From contig NZ_LWBL02000015.1 in the NCBI RefSeq assembly GCF_001644195.2, positions 1 to 64,000 of the forward strand: a stretch of 64,000 bases of DNA. The letters run 5' to 3'. This DNA comes from Bacillus marinisedimentorum. Its GTDB lineage: Bacteria > Bacillota > Bacilli > Bacillales > Bacillaceae_O. The notes beneath the pieces are model-generated. The model was given only the letters and a program-made list of their open reading frames with translations. It ran no database searches and had not been told where the DNA came from. Shown here piece by piece: positions 22,712 through 31,741 of the stretch (its first letter is position 1; each line of letters starts with the position of its first letter). The position numbers and the translations under genes are program-made.

Positions 22712-23866
22712 ATGATCTATTTCGATCACGCTGCATCCTCTTTTCCAAAGCCGGAACCGGTTGTGAAAGCAGTGGAGGAAGCGCTGCTTCATTATGCAGC
22801 CAATCCTGGAAGAGGGTCTCATCAGCTGGCAGCCGGGGCAAGTAAAAAAATATACAAAGCAAGGGTGAAACTCGCTTCATTCTTCGGGTTGTCCGACCCG
22901 AAAAGGGTACTGTTTTTTCAAAACGCAACAGGCGCGTTGAATCAGGCTTTAAAAGGTTTCCCTTTTCAAAAAGGGGACCATGTCCTATCGACTTCATTTG
23001 AACATAATTCTGTTCGCCGTCCGCTTGAGTTTTTGAAACAACAAAGCGGCATTGATGCCACATTTTTGCACATATCCTCAGAAGGGGTATTTGAACCCGA
23101 CAAGTGGGAACAGGCTCTTCGCCCGGAAACAAAACTTATTACGGTTACCCATGCGTCCAACCTGACGGGTACGATTCTGCCGCTGGAGGAGATTAGTGAG
23201 TTCGCCCGGAGTCATGGTGTCAAACTGTTGGTGGATGCTTCTCAGACAGCTGGCGTCCTCCCGATTCATATGGAGAAAATGGGAATCGACATGCTCGCTT
23301 TTCCAGGGCATAAAGGCCTTCTTGGCCCACAGGGAACAGGTGCACTTCTCGTCAGCAAAGGAAACGACTTATATCCCATTTTTCATGGCGGAACGGGAAG
23401 TTTCTCGGAAAGCATCGAGCAGCCGGAGCAATGGCCGGAACGGTTTGAAAGCGGAACGCTCAACACCCCTGGTATTCTAGGCCTTGCTGCTGGAGTTGAC
23501 GCAGTTAAAGAGCATGGATTGGAACAAATACGGAAGCACGAACAGCAATTAACCGGGCAATTCATTGAAGGAGTCAAGGATATACCAGGTGTTGAACTAT
23601 ATGGCAAAAATACATCCGGCGGCCGTCTTGGCGTCATTTCATTTTCCATCAATGGAGCAGATTGCCATGAAGTGGCCATGATCCTTGATATGCACTATGA
23701 AATGGCAGTAAGGGCTGGCCTTCATTGTGCACCGCTTGCCCATGAAGCGATAGGTACAATCACAACCGGCGCTGTGAGGGTGAGTTTTGGGCATACCAAT
23801 ACGGAAAAAGAAGTAGAACAGCTGGTAAGGGCGATTACAGAAATTGCCGCCGGTTATAACGGGTAG
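22712..23866 (+). CDS. Class V aminotransferase, cysteine desulfurase-like
   Basis: 384 residues, fold type I PLP enzyme. The PLP lysine is K201 in AFPGHKGLLGPQGTG; a candidate persulfide Cys is C339 in RAGLHCAPLAH. It begins MIYFDHAASSFPKP, typical of the cysteine desulfurase-related class V group. The likely reaction is sulfur mobilisation from cysteine, but no Fe-S scaffold gene is adjacent, so the partner is unknown. The ATG at 22712 follows AAAGGAAGAG. It is followed 10 bp later by the DUF554 gene, probably in one transcript. Confidence 0.85.
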   Translation: MIYFDHAASSFPKPEPVVKAVEEALLHYAANPGRGSHQLAAGASKKIYKARVKLASFFGLSDPKRVLFFQNATGALNQALKGFPFQKGDHVLSTSFEHNSVRRPLEFLKQQSGIDATFLHISSEGVFEPDKWEQALRPETKLITVTHASNLTGTILPLEEISEFARSHGVKLLVDASQTAGVLPIHMEKMGIDMLAFPGHKGLLGPQGTGALLVSKGNDLYPIFHGGTGSFSESIEQPEQWPERFESGTLNTPGILGLAAGVDAVKEHGLEQIRKHEQQLTGQFIEGVKDIPGVELYGKNTSGGRLGVISFSINGADCHEVAMILDMHYEMAVRAGLHCAPLAHEAIGTITTGAVRVSFGHTNTEKEVEQLVRAITEIAAGYNG

Positions 23867-23876
23867 GAGAAAAAAC

Positions 23877-24611
23877 ATGGTACTTTTAGGAACAATAGTG
23901 AACGGTGCCACCATCATCGCTGGCACATTAATAGGCTTGCTGCTGACCAAAATTCCCGAAAAGATCCGTACGACTGTCATGCAGGGGATTGCCCTGGCCG
24001 TCATGATCCTTGGTGTCCAAATGGCAATCCAGAGCGAAGAGTTTTTGATTGTCATCCTTAGTATCGTCCTCGGTGGGGTTCTCGGAGAGATATGGGACTT
24101 TGACGGTAAATTGAATGCCGCGGGAAACTGGCTTGAACAAAAACTTGGAGCAAGTGAACAGGGAAGTGTCGCCAAAGCGTTTGTGACTGCGACGCTGATT
24201 TTCGTCATTGGTGCTCTTGCCGTTCTCGGTGCATTGGACAGCGGACTGCGCGGCGATCACAGCATTTTATACACAAAAGCTCTCATTGACGGTTTTACAA
24301 GTTTGCTTTTGACGACGACATTCGGCATCGGGGTGTTATTTTCGGCTGTCCCAGTCGTTCTGTATCAGGGAGCGATAGCATTGTTCGCCGTACAGATTGA
24401 AAGGTGGGTCCCGGAAGCTCTGATGGATTCTTTCATAACGGAAATGACCAGTGTGGGCGGCATAATGATTTTTGCCATCGGCCTGAATCTATTGAATCTG
24501 ACGTCGATTCGGGTTGCGAATTTTTTGCCGGGCATCCTTGTCACAGGAGTTTTTGTGACTGGCCTCTACTACTGGGAGACGATTGCTGCTGTCCTTCCTT
24601 TTCTTTCATAG
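23877..24611 (+). CDS. DUF554 family membrane protein
   Basis: 244 residues, with about seven hydrophobic segments. It matches the DUF554 family (B. subtilis YdfK type): start MVLLGTIVNGATIIAGTLIG and FVIGALAVLGALDSGLRGD are recognisable. Function is not established; it is probably a transporter-like protein. The first 11 codons upstream overlap the previous gene, but GTAGGAGA supports ATG 23877. Confidence 0.85.
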   Translation: MVLLGTIVNGATIIAGTLIGLLLTKIPEKIRTTVMQGIALAVMILGVQMAIQSEEFLIVILSIVLGGVLGEIWDFDGKLNAAGNWLEQKLGASEQGSVAKAFVTATLIFVIGALAVLGALDSGLRGDHSILYTKALIDGFTSLLLTTTFGIGVLFSAVPVVLYQGAIALFAVQIERWVPEALMDSFITEMTSVGGIMIFAIGLNLLNLTSIRVANFLPGILVTGVFVTGLYYWETIAAVLPFLS

Positions 24612-24648
24612 TTGGCAAAACAAATGCGAGGCAGCTTTCTTTTCAATA

Positions 24649-24830
24649 GACTCTGTTAAACGCTGTTGATTTCCGATGCAGTTACCCGCTTCACGGTCTC
24701 CCGTTCTTTGCCGCGGGACGGGCGGTGAGCATCAGCCCGGTTAACCACGCGCCTGCGGGGTTATACCTGTACCGCTGCTTCAGACGGAGTCTCGCACACC
24801 TGCACCAGTCAACAATATCCTCTAACAAAG
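24649..24830 (-). repeat. MITE-like repeat copy A2 (degenerate)
   Basis: Reverse-oriented copy beginning GACTCTGTTAAAC and TGTTGATTTCCG and ending TCTAACAAAG, with an internal GACGGGCGGTGAGC segment. It is more diverged than copy A3 and no clear target duplication remains. Confidence 0.7.
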
Positions 24831-24850
24831 ATTTTATTAAATAGTTAAAC

Positions 24851-24905
24851 AAAAAATGCCACGCATTGACCCTGTGGATGACTCTCAGGGAATGCATGGC
24901 ATTTT
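24851..24905. repeat. Palindromic repeat copy C1
   Basis: ATGCCACGCATTGACCC... paired with ...AATGCATGGCAT, a diverged member of the AGTGCCAGGCATT family seen at 29268 and 38415. It sits between two MITE copies. Confidence 0.6.
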
Positions 24906-24916
24906 ATTTATGCAAA

Positions 24917-25098
24917 GGCTCTGTTAAATGTTAGTGTTGATTTCCGTTGCAGGTACTCGCTTTCCGCGGGGCGGGCGGTGAGCCTCCTCGTCGCTCTGCT
25001 CCTGCGGGATCTCACCTGTCCCGCTAGTCCCGCAGGAGTCTCGCACCTTCCACTCCAATCAACTAGTGAGAAAATCAACATTGAGCTTTAACAAAGCC
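24917..25098 (-). mobile_element. MITE-like element A3 with 8-bp target duplication
   Basis: 182-bp non-coding element with terminal inverted repeats GGCTCTGTTAAA / TTTAACAAAGCC and a GC-rich palindromic core. It is flanked by perfect direct repeats TATGCAAA (24909-24916 and 25099-25106). The ends and the 8-bp duplication resemble IS6-type insertion, but no transposase is present, so that link is inference. Confidence 0.8.
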
Positions 25099-25121
25099 TA
25101 TGCAAAAAAATGGAAACGCCG

Positions 25122-25760
25122 TCACTTTACACTGCGGGCAGCCATTCTGCTTTTCAGCTGGAGCCTTTCCATATTTTTTTTCTTCTGGATGATCTGGTCT
25201 GCTTCATACAGACTGTCGGCAATGCTCCGCGCCATTTTCATGACAAGGCTCAATCTTGTATTTTGCAGGACAAAAAACTCCATGAATCCGCTCACATTCA
25301 CAATACCGGTAAGGTGGATGTCCCCTACATCTGGCAGTTCTTTGTTAACGCCCGCACCAGGTTTTACCGGGCCTTCTCCAAGTGTAATTACACCAACGCT
25401 CTTCAATCTTCCGAGGCAGGCATCTATTCCGATAATATAAGGCATAACCAGGTCTTTTTTAATATGTGTAAGTTTTTCATCAAGATTGACGGCATGAACC
25501 GGATCATCAAGCGTTCCGTAAACATGGAAATTAGCCGGCGCTTTTTCTTGCAGGAAAGTGCCGATCAATGGCCCGAGCGAATCGCCGGTGGAGCGGTCTG
25601 TTCCAATATTGACAATGGCAATCGGGCGCGGGGATTTGGATGGAATCATTTCTGCAATTTTGGCTGATAAAATTTGTACGGCATCCTCCTCATCATGATG
25701 GACCCGATAATAGTTCTCTTTTTTATTAAAAAGTTTAGGTTTGAGCGGCTTAAGATTCAT
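25122..25760 (-). CDS. yyaC: Spore protease YyaC
   Basis: 212 residues, matching B. subtilis YyaC, a sporulation protein structurally related to GPR-like proteases. Recognisable blocks: VNIGTDRSTGDSLGPLIG and ALGVITLGEGPVKPGAG-type glycine-rich region (seen as VGVITLGEGPVKPGAGV). Start at ATG 25760 with GAGGAGG eight bases upstream; a longer in-frame stretch lacks a ribosome site. Divergent from the YkvI-like gene, 80 bp apart. Confidence 0.92.
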   Translation of the reverse strand: MNLKPLKPKLFNKKENYYRVHHDEEDAVQILSAKIAEMIPSKSPRPIAIVNIGTDRSTGDSLGPLIGTFLQEKAPANFHVYGTLDDPVHAVNLDEKLTHIKKDLVMPYIIGIDACLGRLKSVGVITLGEGPVKPGAGVNKELPDVGDIHLTGIVNVSGFMEFFVLQNTRLSLVMKMARSIADSLYEADQIIQKKKNMERLQLKSRMAARSVK

Positions 25761-25840
25761 AGGATTGCCTCCTCGGTAATAGTAGTAACAGTATACGGAA
25801 GAAATCGTAAATCTATACATAATAAAAGGGGCGAGCCGAT

Positions 25841-26854
25841 ATGCTGAGAGCCGGAATGAAATGGATGTTTTTGATCATGGGGACAATGATAGGTGCCGGA
25901 TATGCTTCAGGCCGTGAAATCTGGCAATTTTTCGGCCATGAAAGCGGACTGGCTATCATCCTTTTCACGTTTTTTTTCATTGTAAGCTGCTTCGTCATCA
26001 TGCGTATCAGCTTTGAAAAGCAATCCCATCATTACCTTCCTGTTCTTGAACATTTAATCGGCAAGCGGCTGACCGGTGTATATGATATTATGATTATTTT
26101 GTATTTATTTACGACCACCGTCGTGATGCTGGCGGGAAGCGGTGCGACACTGCAGACATTCAGCATGCCTTACTGGACAGGCGTCCTCATCCTTTGCCTG
26201 CTTCTCGTCTTCCTGTTCATCTGGGAAATAAAAGGTATCCTGAACATGAACAGTGTCATTTTGCCGCTCCTCATTCTTGGGCTTGTCGGCGTATTGCTTT
26301 CGTTCATCCTCTTAAACGGGGAACACTGGCAATTTGACTGGCAGCACCAGGGAAATTGGCCGTCCTCTTTCACCTTTACGGCCCTGAACATCCTTCCGTT
26401 GATTGCGGTGCTGTCTGCTATCGGAAGAGAAATGAAACATACCGGGGAAGTATACATTGCCAGCATCGGCAGCGGGCTTCTGCTCGGGTCTGTTTCGTAC
26501 CTCTACAATCAGTCGCTTTTGCAGATCCAGGATATTATGTTCTATGAAATCCCCTTGTTTGCCGTGTTGGAACGATATCCTTATTTTATGGTCATCATCA
26601 TGTCGATTCTTTTATGGTTGGCCATTTATACGACCGCAGCATCAGGTCTTTTAGGATTAATTTCCCGTTTTCAAAACGGTGTAAACTTACCGTCTTGGCT
26701 GCTTGCAAGCATTGTTTTAGTCCTCATGGTCCCTTTGACTTCGTTCGGTTTTGGAACCCTCGTTGCTGTTCTTTATCCTCTCTACGGAATTTTAAACTTG
26801 TACGTCATGGCTGCTATTTTGCTTTATCCAATACTTAACCACTACAAAACTTAA
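25841..26854 (+). CDS. YkvI-like membrane transporter
   Basis: 337 residues with about ten hydrophobic spans. It begins MLRAGMKWMFLIMGTMIGAGYASGREIWQFFG; the GTMIGAGYASGREI segment is typical of YkvI-family proteins, distant members of the APC transporter superfamily. Substrate is unknown. No gene is fused or overlapping. Confidence 0.8.
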   Translation: MLRAGMKWMFLIMGTMIGAGYASGREIWQFFGHESGLAIILFTFFFIVSCFVIMRISFEKQSHHYLPVLEHLIGKRLTGVYDIMIILYLFTTTVVMLAGSGATLQTFSMPYWTGVLILCLLLVFLFIWEIKGILNMNSVILPLLILGLVGVLLSFILLNGEHWQFDWQHQGNWPSSFTFTALNILPLIAVLSAIGREMKHTGEVYIASIGSGLLLGSVSYLYNQSLLQIQDIMFYEIPLFAVLERYPYFMVIIMSILLWLAIYTTAASGLLGLISRFQNGVNLPSWLLASIVLVLMVPLTSFGFGTLVAVLYPLYGILNLYVMAAILLYPILNHYKT

Positions 26855-26995
26855 CCATATCCTGCTAAAATAGGTTCTATTATATAAACTGCCGGGTTTA
26901 CATTCCCGGGTACGGCATGCACCGCTTGATAGAAAAATAGTGTGGTACTGCGCGGTCATGTGGCAGATCATTCTTTAAGAACGGGGGTTATGAAG

Positions 26996-27190
26996 ATGGA
27001 CAAGAAGTTTGAGCTCAATGATGTCGTGGAGATGAAAAAGCCCCATCCATGCGGAAAAAATCGCTGGCAAATCATTCGTATGGGCATGGACATCCGTATT
27101 AAATGCCTCGGCTGTGAGCACAGTGTCATGATGCCGCGCCGGGAATTCAGCCGCAAGTTTAAAAAAGTGCTTGAACACCATGAGTCATAG
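26996..27190 (+). CDS. yyzM: DUF951 protein YyzM
   Basis: 64 residues, DUF951 family: VVEMKKPHPCGKNRWQIIRMGMDIRIKCLGC. Two Cys pairs/near-pairs (CGKN and CLGC) suggest a small metal-binding fold. Conserved near the origin in Bacillus; function unknown. GGGGG lies eight bases before ATG 26996; ATG 26990 is too close to it. Confidence 0.88.
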   Translation: MDKKFELNDVVEMKKPHPCGKNRWQIIRMGMDIRIKCLGCEHSVMMPRREFSRKFKKVLEHHES

Positions 27191-27228
27191 AGAAGACAGA
27201 ATAGCGAGAGAAGAGAGGAGCGCCGCTG

Positions 27229-29229
27229 TTGGAAAAGAAAACGGCATCCTGTCCACTGAACTGCTGGGATAATTGCGGGCTCACAGTTACAGTCGACAGG
27301 GGGAAAGTAACAAAAGTTGAAGGCGATCGGGAACATCCGGTTACAAAAGGAAAGATTTGCGGCCGCGGCAGAATGCTGGCGGAACGTGCCAACTCTGATA
27401 AGAGGATTTTGCATCCGCTGAAAAAGACGGACGGCAAATTTACAAGAATCGGCTGGGACCAGGCGCTGGATGAAATTGCATCACGCCTTTCGGCCGTTAA
27501 AAAAGAATACGGCACCACCGCAGTCCTGCACAGCCATGACTATGCCAATAACGGCCTGCTGAAAAATCTTGATTACCGTTTTTTTAACGGATTCGGCGGT
27601 GTGACTGAACTGGAAGGAAGCCTTTGCTGGGGAGCAGGTATCGAGGCACAGAAGCGGGACTTCGGAAATGCGTACAGCCATTCTCCGGAGGATCTTTTTA
27701 ACAGTAAGACAGCCGTAATCTGGGGAAGGAACCCGGCCCGGACGAACTTGCACCTGCTTGTGAATTTAAAGAAAGCCAAAAAGCAGGGAATCCGGGTCAT
27801 TGTCATCGATCCGATCAAAAATGAAACAGCAGCCGCAATTGCCGATCGATATATTTCTATAAAACCGGGGATGGACGGTGTGCTTGCTCTTGGTATATTA
27901 AAAGAAATGCTTCGGCTCGGCTTCGAGGACCGGTTATTCATTGAAGCTCATTCAATCGGTTTTGAAAACGTAGAAAACCTGCTGGCCGCTACAAGCCTTA
28001 CCGAGCTTGCAGCAGCGGCGGAAGTAGAAGAAGCGGTTTTCACTGAGCTTGCCCGGGTGTATGCGGACAGGCCTGTAGCCACTTATTTTGGGCTCGGCTT
28101 GCAGCGGTATACAAACGGAGGCAATACGATCAGGGCAATCGATGCTCTCATTGCAGCAAGCGGAAATATCGGCATTGCAGGCGGAGGTGCCAACTTCGGC
28201 GGCCTTGGTGTCGGTGAAAGTTTTGATTTGCTTGCCATGACGCGCCCCGATTTGAAAAAGAAACGACGCGTCTTTTCAAGAATCAGTCAGGCTGAACAAA
28301 TTTTAAAAGCAGCTGAACCGCCAGTGAAGCTGGCGGTGGTGTCACGAAGCAATCCGCTGGCCCAGCTTCCGGATACGAACCTGGCGGAAACTGCATTCAG
28401 GCAGATTGAAACCGTTGTGGTGATGGACAAGTATATGACGGACACGGCAGAACTGGCCGATTACGTCCTCCCTGTTGCCGGAGTATTCGAAGAAGAGGAC
28501 ATTTATTATGCCTCCATGTACCATGCCTACGCGAATTATGGGCCGAAGCTGTCCGAGCCTCCAGGTGAAGCGAAATCGGACCTCTGGATCTGGACTGAAC
28601 TTTCCAGCCGGCTTGGATTCGGAAACTTATTTTCCTTCTCGATAGCCGAATTTTTGGAAATGGGACTCGGCAAACTTGTGGACAGGGGAATCACACTGGA
28701 GACGTTTAAAACGAATAAACGGGTGAAGCTTCCGGTTGATGATATCCCCTGGCAGGATCACATCTTCCATACACCTTCAGGGAAATACGAGTTTGCCAGT
28801 TTAAGAGATGCAAAAGAAGAGTTAAAGATTGACTATCCTTTTGAATCGGCGCAGAACCAGCCGGAACTTGCCAAACAGTATCCATATTCCTTGCTGTCAA
28901 TCCACCCGCTCAGATCCAATCATTCCCAGTACTATCCGCTTATTGAAGGCATCCAGCGGGTCAAAGTGGAAGTGTCGGAAGACATTGTGAAGGATCGCCG
29001 CTTACAGCAAGGCGACCAGATCAGGGTGTTTAACAGCCGCGGCAGCATCACCGGCACGGTTTCCGTTCTGAAAGGCGGCCATCCCCGCACAATCAATATA
29101 GATGAAGGACAATGGAAAAAGTTTGGCGGCAGTGTCAACGCCCTGACATCAGCCAGACTGTCCGACAATGGAATGGGCAGCACATTTTACGATTGCCTTG
29201 TTCAGATTGAAAAAGTGGACGGCAAGTGA
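27229..29229 (+). CDS. yyaE: Molybdopterin oxidoreductase YyaE
   Basis: 666 residues, DMSO-reductase family, same size and location as B. subtilis YyaE. The N-terminal [4Fe-4S] motif is C8, C12, C16 and C44. A candidate molybdenum ligand is C133 in GSLCWGAG. The bis-MGD-binding C-terminal domain has SIHPLRSNHSQYYP. No twin-arginine signal, so it is cytoplasmic, and no partner subunits are adjacent. Substrate unknown. TTG start after AGAGAGGAG. Confidence 0.87.
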   Translation: MEKKTASCPLNCWDNCGLTVTVDRGKVTKVEGDREHPVTKGKICGRGRMLAERANSDKRILHPLKKTDGKFTRIGWDQALDEIASRLSAVKKEYGTTAVLHSHDYANNGLLKNLDYRFFNGFGGVTELEGSLCWGAGIEAQKRDFGNAYSHSPEDLFNSKTAVIWGRNPARTNLHLLVNLKKAKKQGIRVIVIDPIKNETAAAIADRYISIKPGMDGVLALGILKEMLRLGFEDRLFIEAHSIGFENVENLLAATSLTELAAAAEVEEAVFTELARVYADRPVATYFGLGLQRYTNGGNTIRAIDALIAASGNIGIAGGGANFGGLGVGESFDLLAMTRPDLKKKRRVFSRISQAEQILKAAEPPVKLAVVSRSNPLAQLPDTNLAETAFRQIETVVVMDKYMTDTAELADYVLPVAGVFEEEDIYYASMYHAYANYGPKLSEPPGEAKSDLWIWTELSSRLGFGNLFSFSIAEFLEMGLGKLVDRGITLETFKTNKRVKLPVDDIPWQDHIFHTPSGKYEFASLRDAKEELKIDYPFESAQNQPELAKQYPYSLLSIHPLRSNHSQYYPLIEGIQRVKVEVSEDIVKDRRLQQGDQIRVFNSRGSITGTVSVLKGGHPRTINIDEGQWKKFGGSVNALTSARLSDNGMGSTFYDCLVQIEKVDGK

Positions 29230-29267
29230 TGCATATACCATATCGCAACCAAAAAAAACAAAAACAC

Positions 29268-29316
29268 AGTGCCAGGCATTGACCCGCTGGATGACCTCCA
29301 GAGAATGCCTGGCACT
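29268..29316. repeat. Palindromic repeat copy C2
   Basis: Perfect arms AGTGCCAGGCATT / AATGCCTGGCACT with GACCCGCTGGATGACCTCCAG-like middle. It is followed by TCTT and could terminate yyaE transcripts. The rest of the 400-bp gap up to ychF holds nothing recognised. Confidence 0.75.
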
Positions 29317-29629
29317 TCTTTAATGCAAATGCACACGTTTGGTTCACAAAACAAACTCCTCCCCTCCAACATGCATCCAGCCCCGCGTCAAATTGAAAAA
29401 AGTCGAAATACAGTTGCGGTTTCCCGTTCATTTTGCATCAAAATGGAAGTAATGCGAAATACAGCAATGATTCACCGCTGCTCACCTCTCCAAACTAGAA
29501 GATAAACCCCCATCGTCGCAGCACACGAATCTCCCGTAATGCCCGCTCCTGAATGCTTGTATTTTTCAACAGTTGTCTCTATAATTGTGAAAGACTGTCA
29601 TGTTTCGGAAATTAAGAGGAGTGAAAGAA

Positions 29630-30730
29630 ATGGCATTGACTGCTGGCATTGTCGGCCTTCCGAATGTAGGAAAATCGACGCTGTTCAACGCGATAACCCA
29701 GGCGGGCGCTGAATCTGCCAATTATCCGTTTTGTACAATTGACCCGAACGTAGGAATAGTGGAAGTACCAGATGAGCGGCTGCAAAAGCTTACTGAAATG
29801 GTAGAACCGAAAAAGACGGTGCCAACCGCTTTTGAGTTTACAGATATTGCAGGAATTGTGAAAGGCGCCAGTAAAGGTGAAGGACTGGGGAACCAATTTT
29901 TATCCCATATCCGCCAGGTGGATGCGATTTGCCAGGTTGTCCGCGCTTTCCGTGACGATAACATCACCCATGTTTCCGGTAAGGTCGATCCCATCTCGGA
30001 TATTGAGACGATCAATCTTGAGTTGATTCTTGCCGATATGGAAACAGTCGATAAGAGAATCGGCAAAGTTGAAAAAATGGCTAAGCAGAAAGACAAAGAT
30101 GCAATGTTCGAATATGAAATCCTGAAAAAGCTGAAAGATGCATTTGAAGAGGAAAAAACCGCCCGCACCGTTTCATTTACGGACGAGCAAATGAAGCTTG
30201 TCAAACAGCTTCATCTCTTGACAATCAAGCCGATGCTTTATGTGGCGAACGTCGGTGAAGAGGATGTCGCTGATCCTTCTTCCAACCCGTATGTGCAGAA
30301 AATCCGTGAACACGCGGAAAAAGACAATGCGGAAGTCATCGTTGTCTGCGCAAAAATTGAATCCGAAATCGCCGAGCTTGAAGGGGAAGAAAAAGAAATG
30401 TTCCTTGAGGAACTCGGCATAGCCGAATCAGGGCTTGACCAGCTGATCAAGGCGTCATACAACCTTCTCGGACTTGGCACATATTTTACAGCCGGTGTCC
30501 AGGAAGTAAGGGCATGGACGTTCAAAAAGGGCATGAAAGCCCCGCAGGCAGCAGGCATCATTCATACGGACTTCGAGCGCGGCTTCATCCGGGCCGAAAC
30601 CGTTTCATATGATGATCTTATTGCTGCCGGTTCAATGGCTGCCGCCAAAGAACAGGGCAAGGTCCGCCTTGAAGGGAAAGATTATATCGTCAAAGATGGC
30701 GATGTCATCCACTTCCGTTTCAACGTCTAG
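29630..30730 (+). CDS. ychF: Ribosome-binding ATPase YchF
   Basis: 366 residues, standard length. An Obg-family P-loop protein that prefers ATP. Walker A GLPNVGKSTLFN, then DIAGIVKGASKGEGLGN; C-terminal TGS domain ends KDGDVIHFRFNV. Start at ATG 29630 with AAGAGGAG upstream. B. subtilis YyaF occupies the same place. Confidence 0.97.
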   Translation: MALTAGIVGLPNVGKSTLFNAITQAGAESANYPFCTIDPNVGIVEVPDERLQKLTEMVEPKKTVPTAFEFTDIAGIVKGASKGEGLGNQFLSHIRQVDAICQVVRAFRDDNITHVSGKVDPISDIETINLELILADMETVDKRIGKVEKMAKQKDKDAMFEYEILKKLKDAFEEEKTARTVSFTDEQMKLVKQLHLLTIKPMLYVANVGEEDVADPSSNPYVQKIREHAEKDNAEVIVVCAKIESEIAELEGEEKEMFLEELGIAESGLDQLIKASYNLLGLGTYFTAGVQEVRAWTFKKGMKAPQAAGIIHTDFERGFIRAETVSYDDLIAAGSMAAAKEQGKVRLEGKDYIVKDGDVIHFRFNV

Positions 30731-30776
30731 TAAAATCATTTTTGGCTCATATAACTAACGCACCTTTAAAATTGCA

Positions 30777-30846
30777 AAAATGATAGCAGGTTATTCTGGA
30801 GATTGCCCGTTCCTTTCCGCTGCAATCCACTCAGTTGTAAAATAAT
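30777..30846 (-). repeat. Internally deleted copy of repeat A1
   Basis: Read on the minus strand it carries both outer ends of copy A1 (ACAACTGAGTGGATTG and CCTGCTATCATT) joined at AGCGGAA, which occurs twice in A1. About 106 bp of the core is missing. Confidence 0.75.
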
Positions 30847-31031
30847 AAGTTTGCAAAAACTGATGAACAACTTTGATATGATGCACATCTCCACTGTGAA
30901 TAGTTAAGGAAAACCGATCAGCACCCTTTCTTAGAAGGACTGTTCTTTTCATTCAAACGGATCAGGATTGCTTGTTTTTATACAAACCACGTGTTGAATA
31001 AAATAAAAGCGGGACATCTGTTCACGAGCAA

Positions 31032-31160
31032 GTTGATTGGAGCGGAAGGGGCTCGACTCCTGCGGGAATAGCGGGACAGCTGAGACCCCGCAGGCGCGTC
31101 AGCGACGAGGAGGCTCAGCGCCCGCCCCGCGGAAAGCGAGCCCCTGCAGCGGAAATCAAC
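31032..31160 (+). repeat. GC-rich palindromic repeat, copy A4
   Basis: Starts GTTGATTGGAGCGGAAGG and ends GCAGCGGAAATCAAC; core GACTCCTGCGGG...CCCCGCAGGCGCG and CGCCCGCCCCGCGGAAAG. It sits in the 700-bp ychF-rpsF gap, which otherwise holds no gene until the rpsF promoter. Confidence 0.85.
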
Positions 31161-31327
31161 TTCCCGTCAAAAGTGCAAGGGTTGAAGATCAAATTCCTTT
31201 CTTAAACTAGATAATCTGAGCGTATCAATGGTTTCCATTTGATGTATTTACGCTGTTTGGCGAATGATCAACAACAAATTTTACAGAGTCCTGGCAAAAG
31301 AAAAAAGGGCTGAATCATACCATGGGG

Positions 31328-31356
31328 TTGTCTTTCACAATCCTTTTTGGTACAAT
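31328..31356 (+). promoter_or_regulatory. Probable rpsF operon promoter
   Basis: TTGTCT (31328-31333), 17-bp spacer and TACAAT (31351-31356), 75 bp upstream of rpsF. Confidence 0.7.
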
Positions 31357-31389
31357 ACTATATTGTGAGTAATTAGCGAATTGCTCCTT

Positions 31390-31404
31390 GCTCCGTTACG
31401 GAGC
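31390..31404 (+). promoter_or_regulatory. Leader hairpin, possible S6:S18 autoregulatory site
   Basis: GCTCCGTTACGGAGC hairpin directly followed by CCG-type sequence and ending about 27 bases before the rpsF start. Conserved rpsF leaders bind S6:S18 in many bacteria through a CCG-containing structure; the match here is by eye only. Confidence 0.35.
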
Positions 31405-31431
31405 CGTTTAGTCCAAAAGGAGGTGAAAAAG

Positions 31432-31719
31432 ATGCGTAAATATGAAATCATGTACATCATCCGCCCGAACATCGAAGAAGAAGCACAAAAAGCGCTTGTT
31501 GAGCGTTTCAATGGCATTCTTGCTGACAATGGTGCGGAGGTTGAAAAGACAACTGAAATGGGAAAGCGCCGTCTCGCATATGAGATCAACGACTTCCGTG
31601 AAGGTTTCTACATGCTTCTGAACGTGTCTTCAAACAATGAGGCGATCAACGAATTCGAACGTCTTGCACGTATTAACGAAGACATGCTTCGCCATATCGT
31701 TGTAAAAGAAGAAGAGTAA
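31432..31719 (+). CDS. rpsF: Ribosomal protein S6
   Basis: 95 residues: [18 protein letters not shown]..., the canonical S6 start. Part of the 30S platform with S18. Start at ATG 31432 immediately after AAAAGGAGGTG. First gene of rpsF-ssb-rpsR. Confidence 0.98.
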   Translation: MRKYEIMYIIRPNIEEEAQKALVERFNGILADNGAEVEKTTEMGKRRLAYEINDFREGFYMLLNVSSNNEAINEFERLARINEDMLRHIVVKEEE

Positions 31720-31741
31720 TAGCAATTAGGGAGGGGTTCTG

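Noticed and set aside
25066-25667. Plus-strand frames over yyaC
   Set aside because: Antisense shadows of yyaC; the minus-strand frame has the family match and ribosome site.
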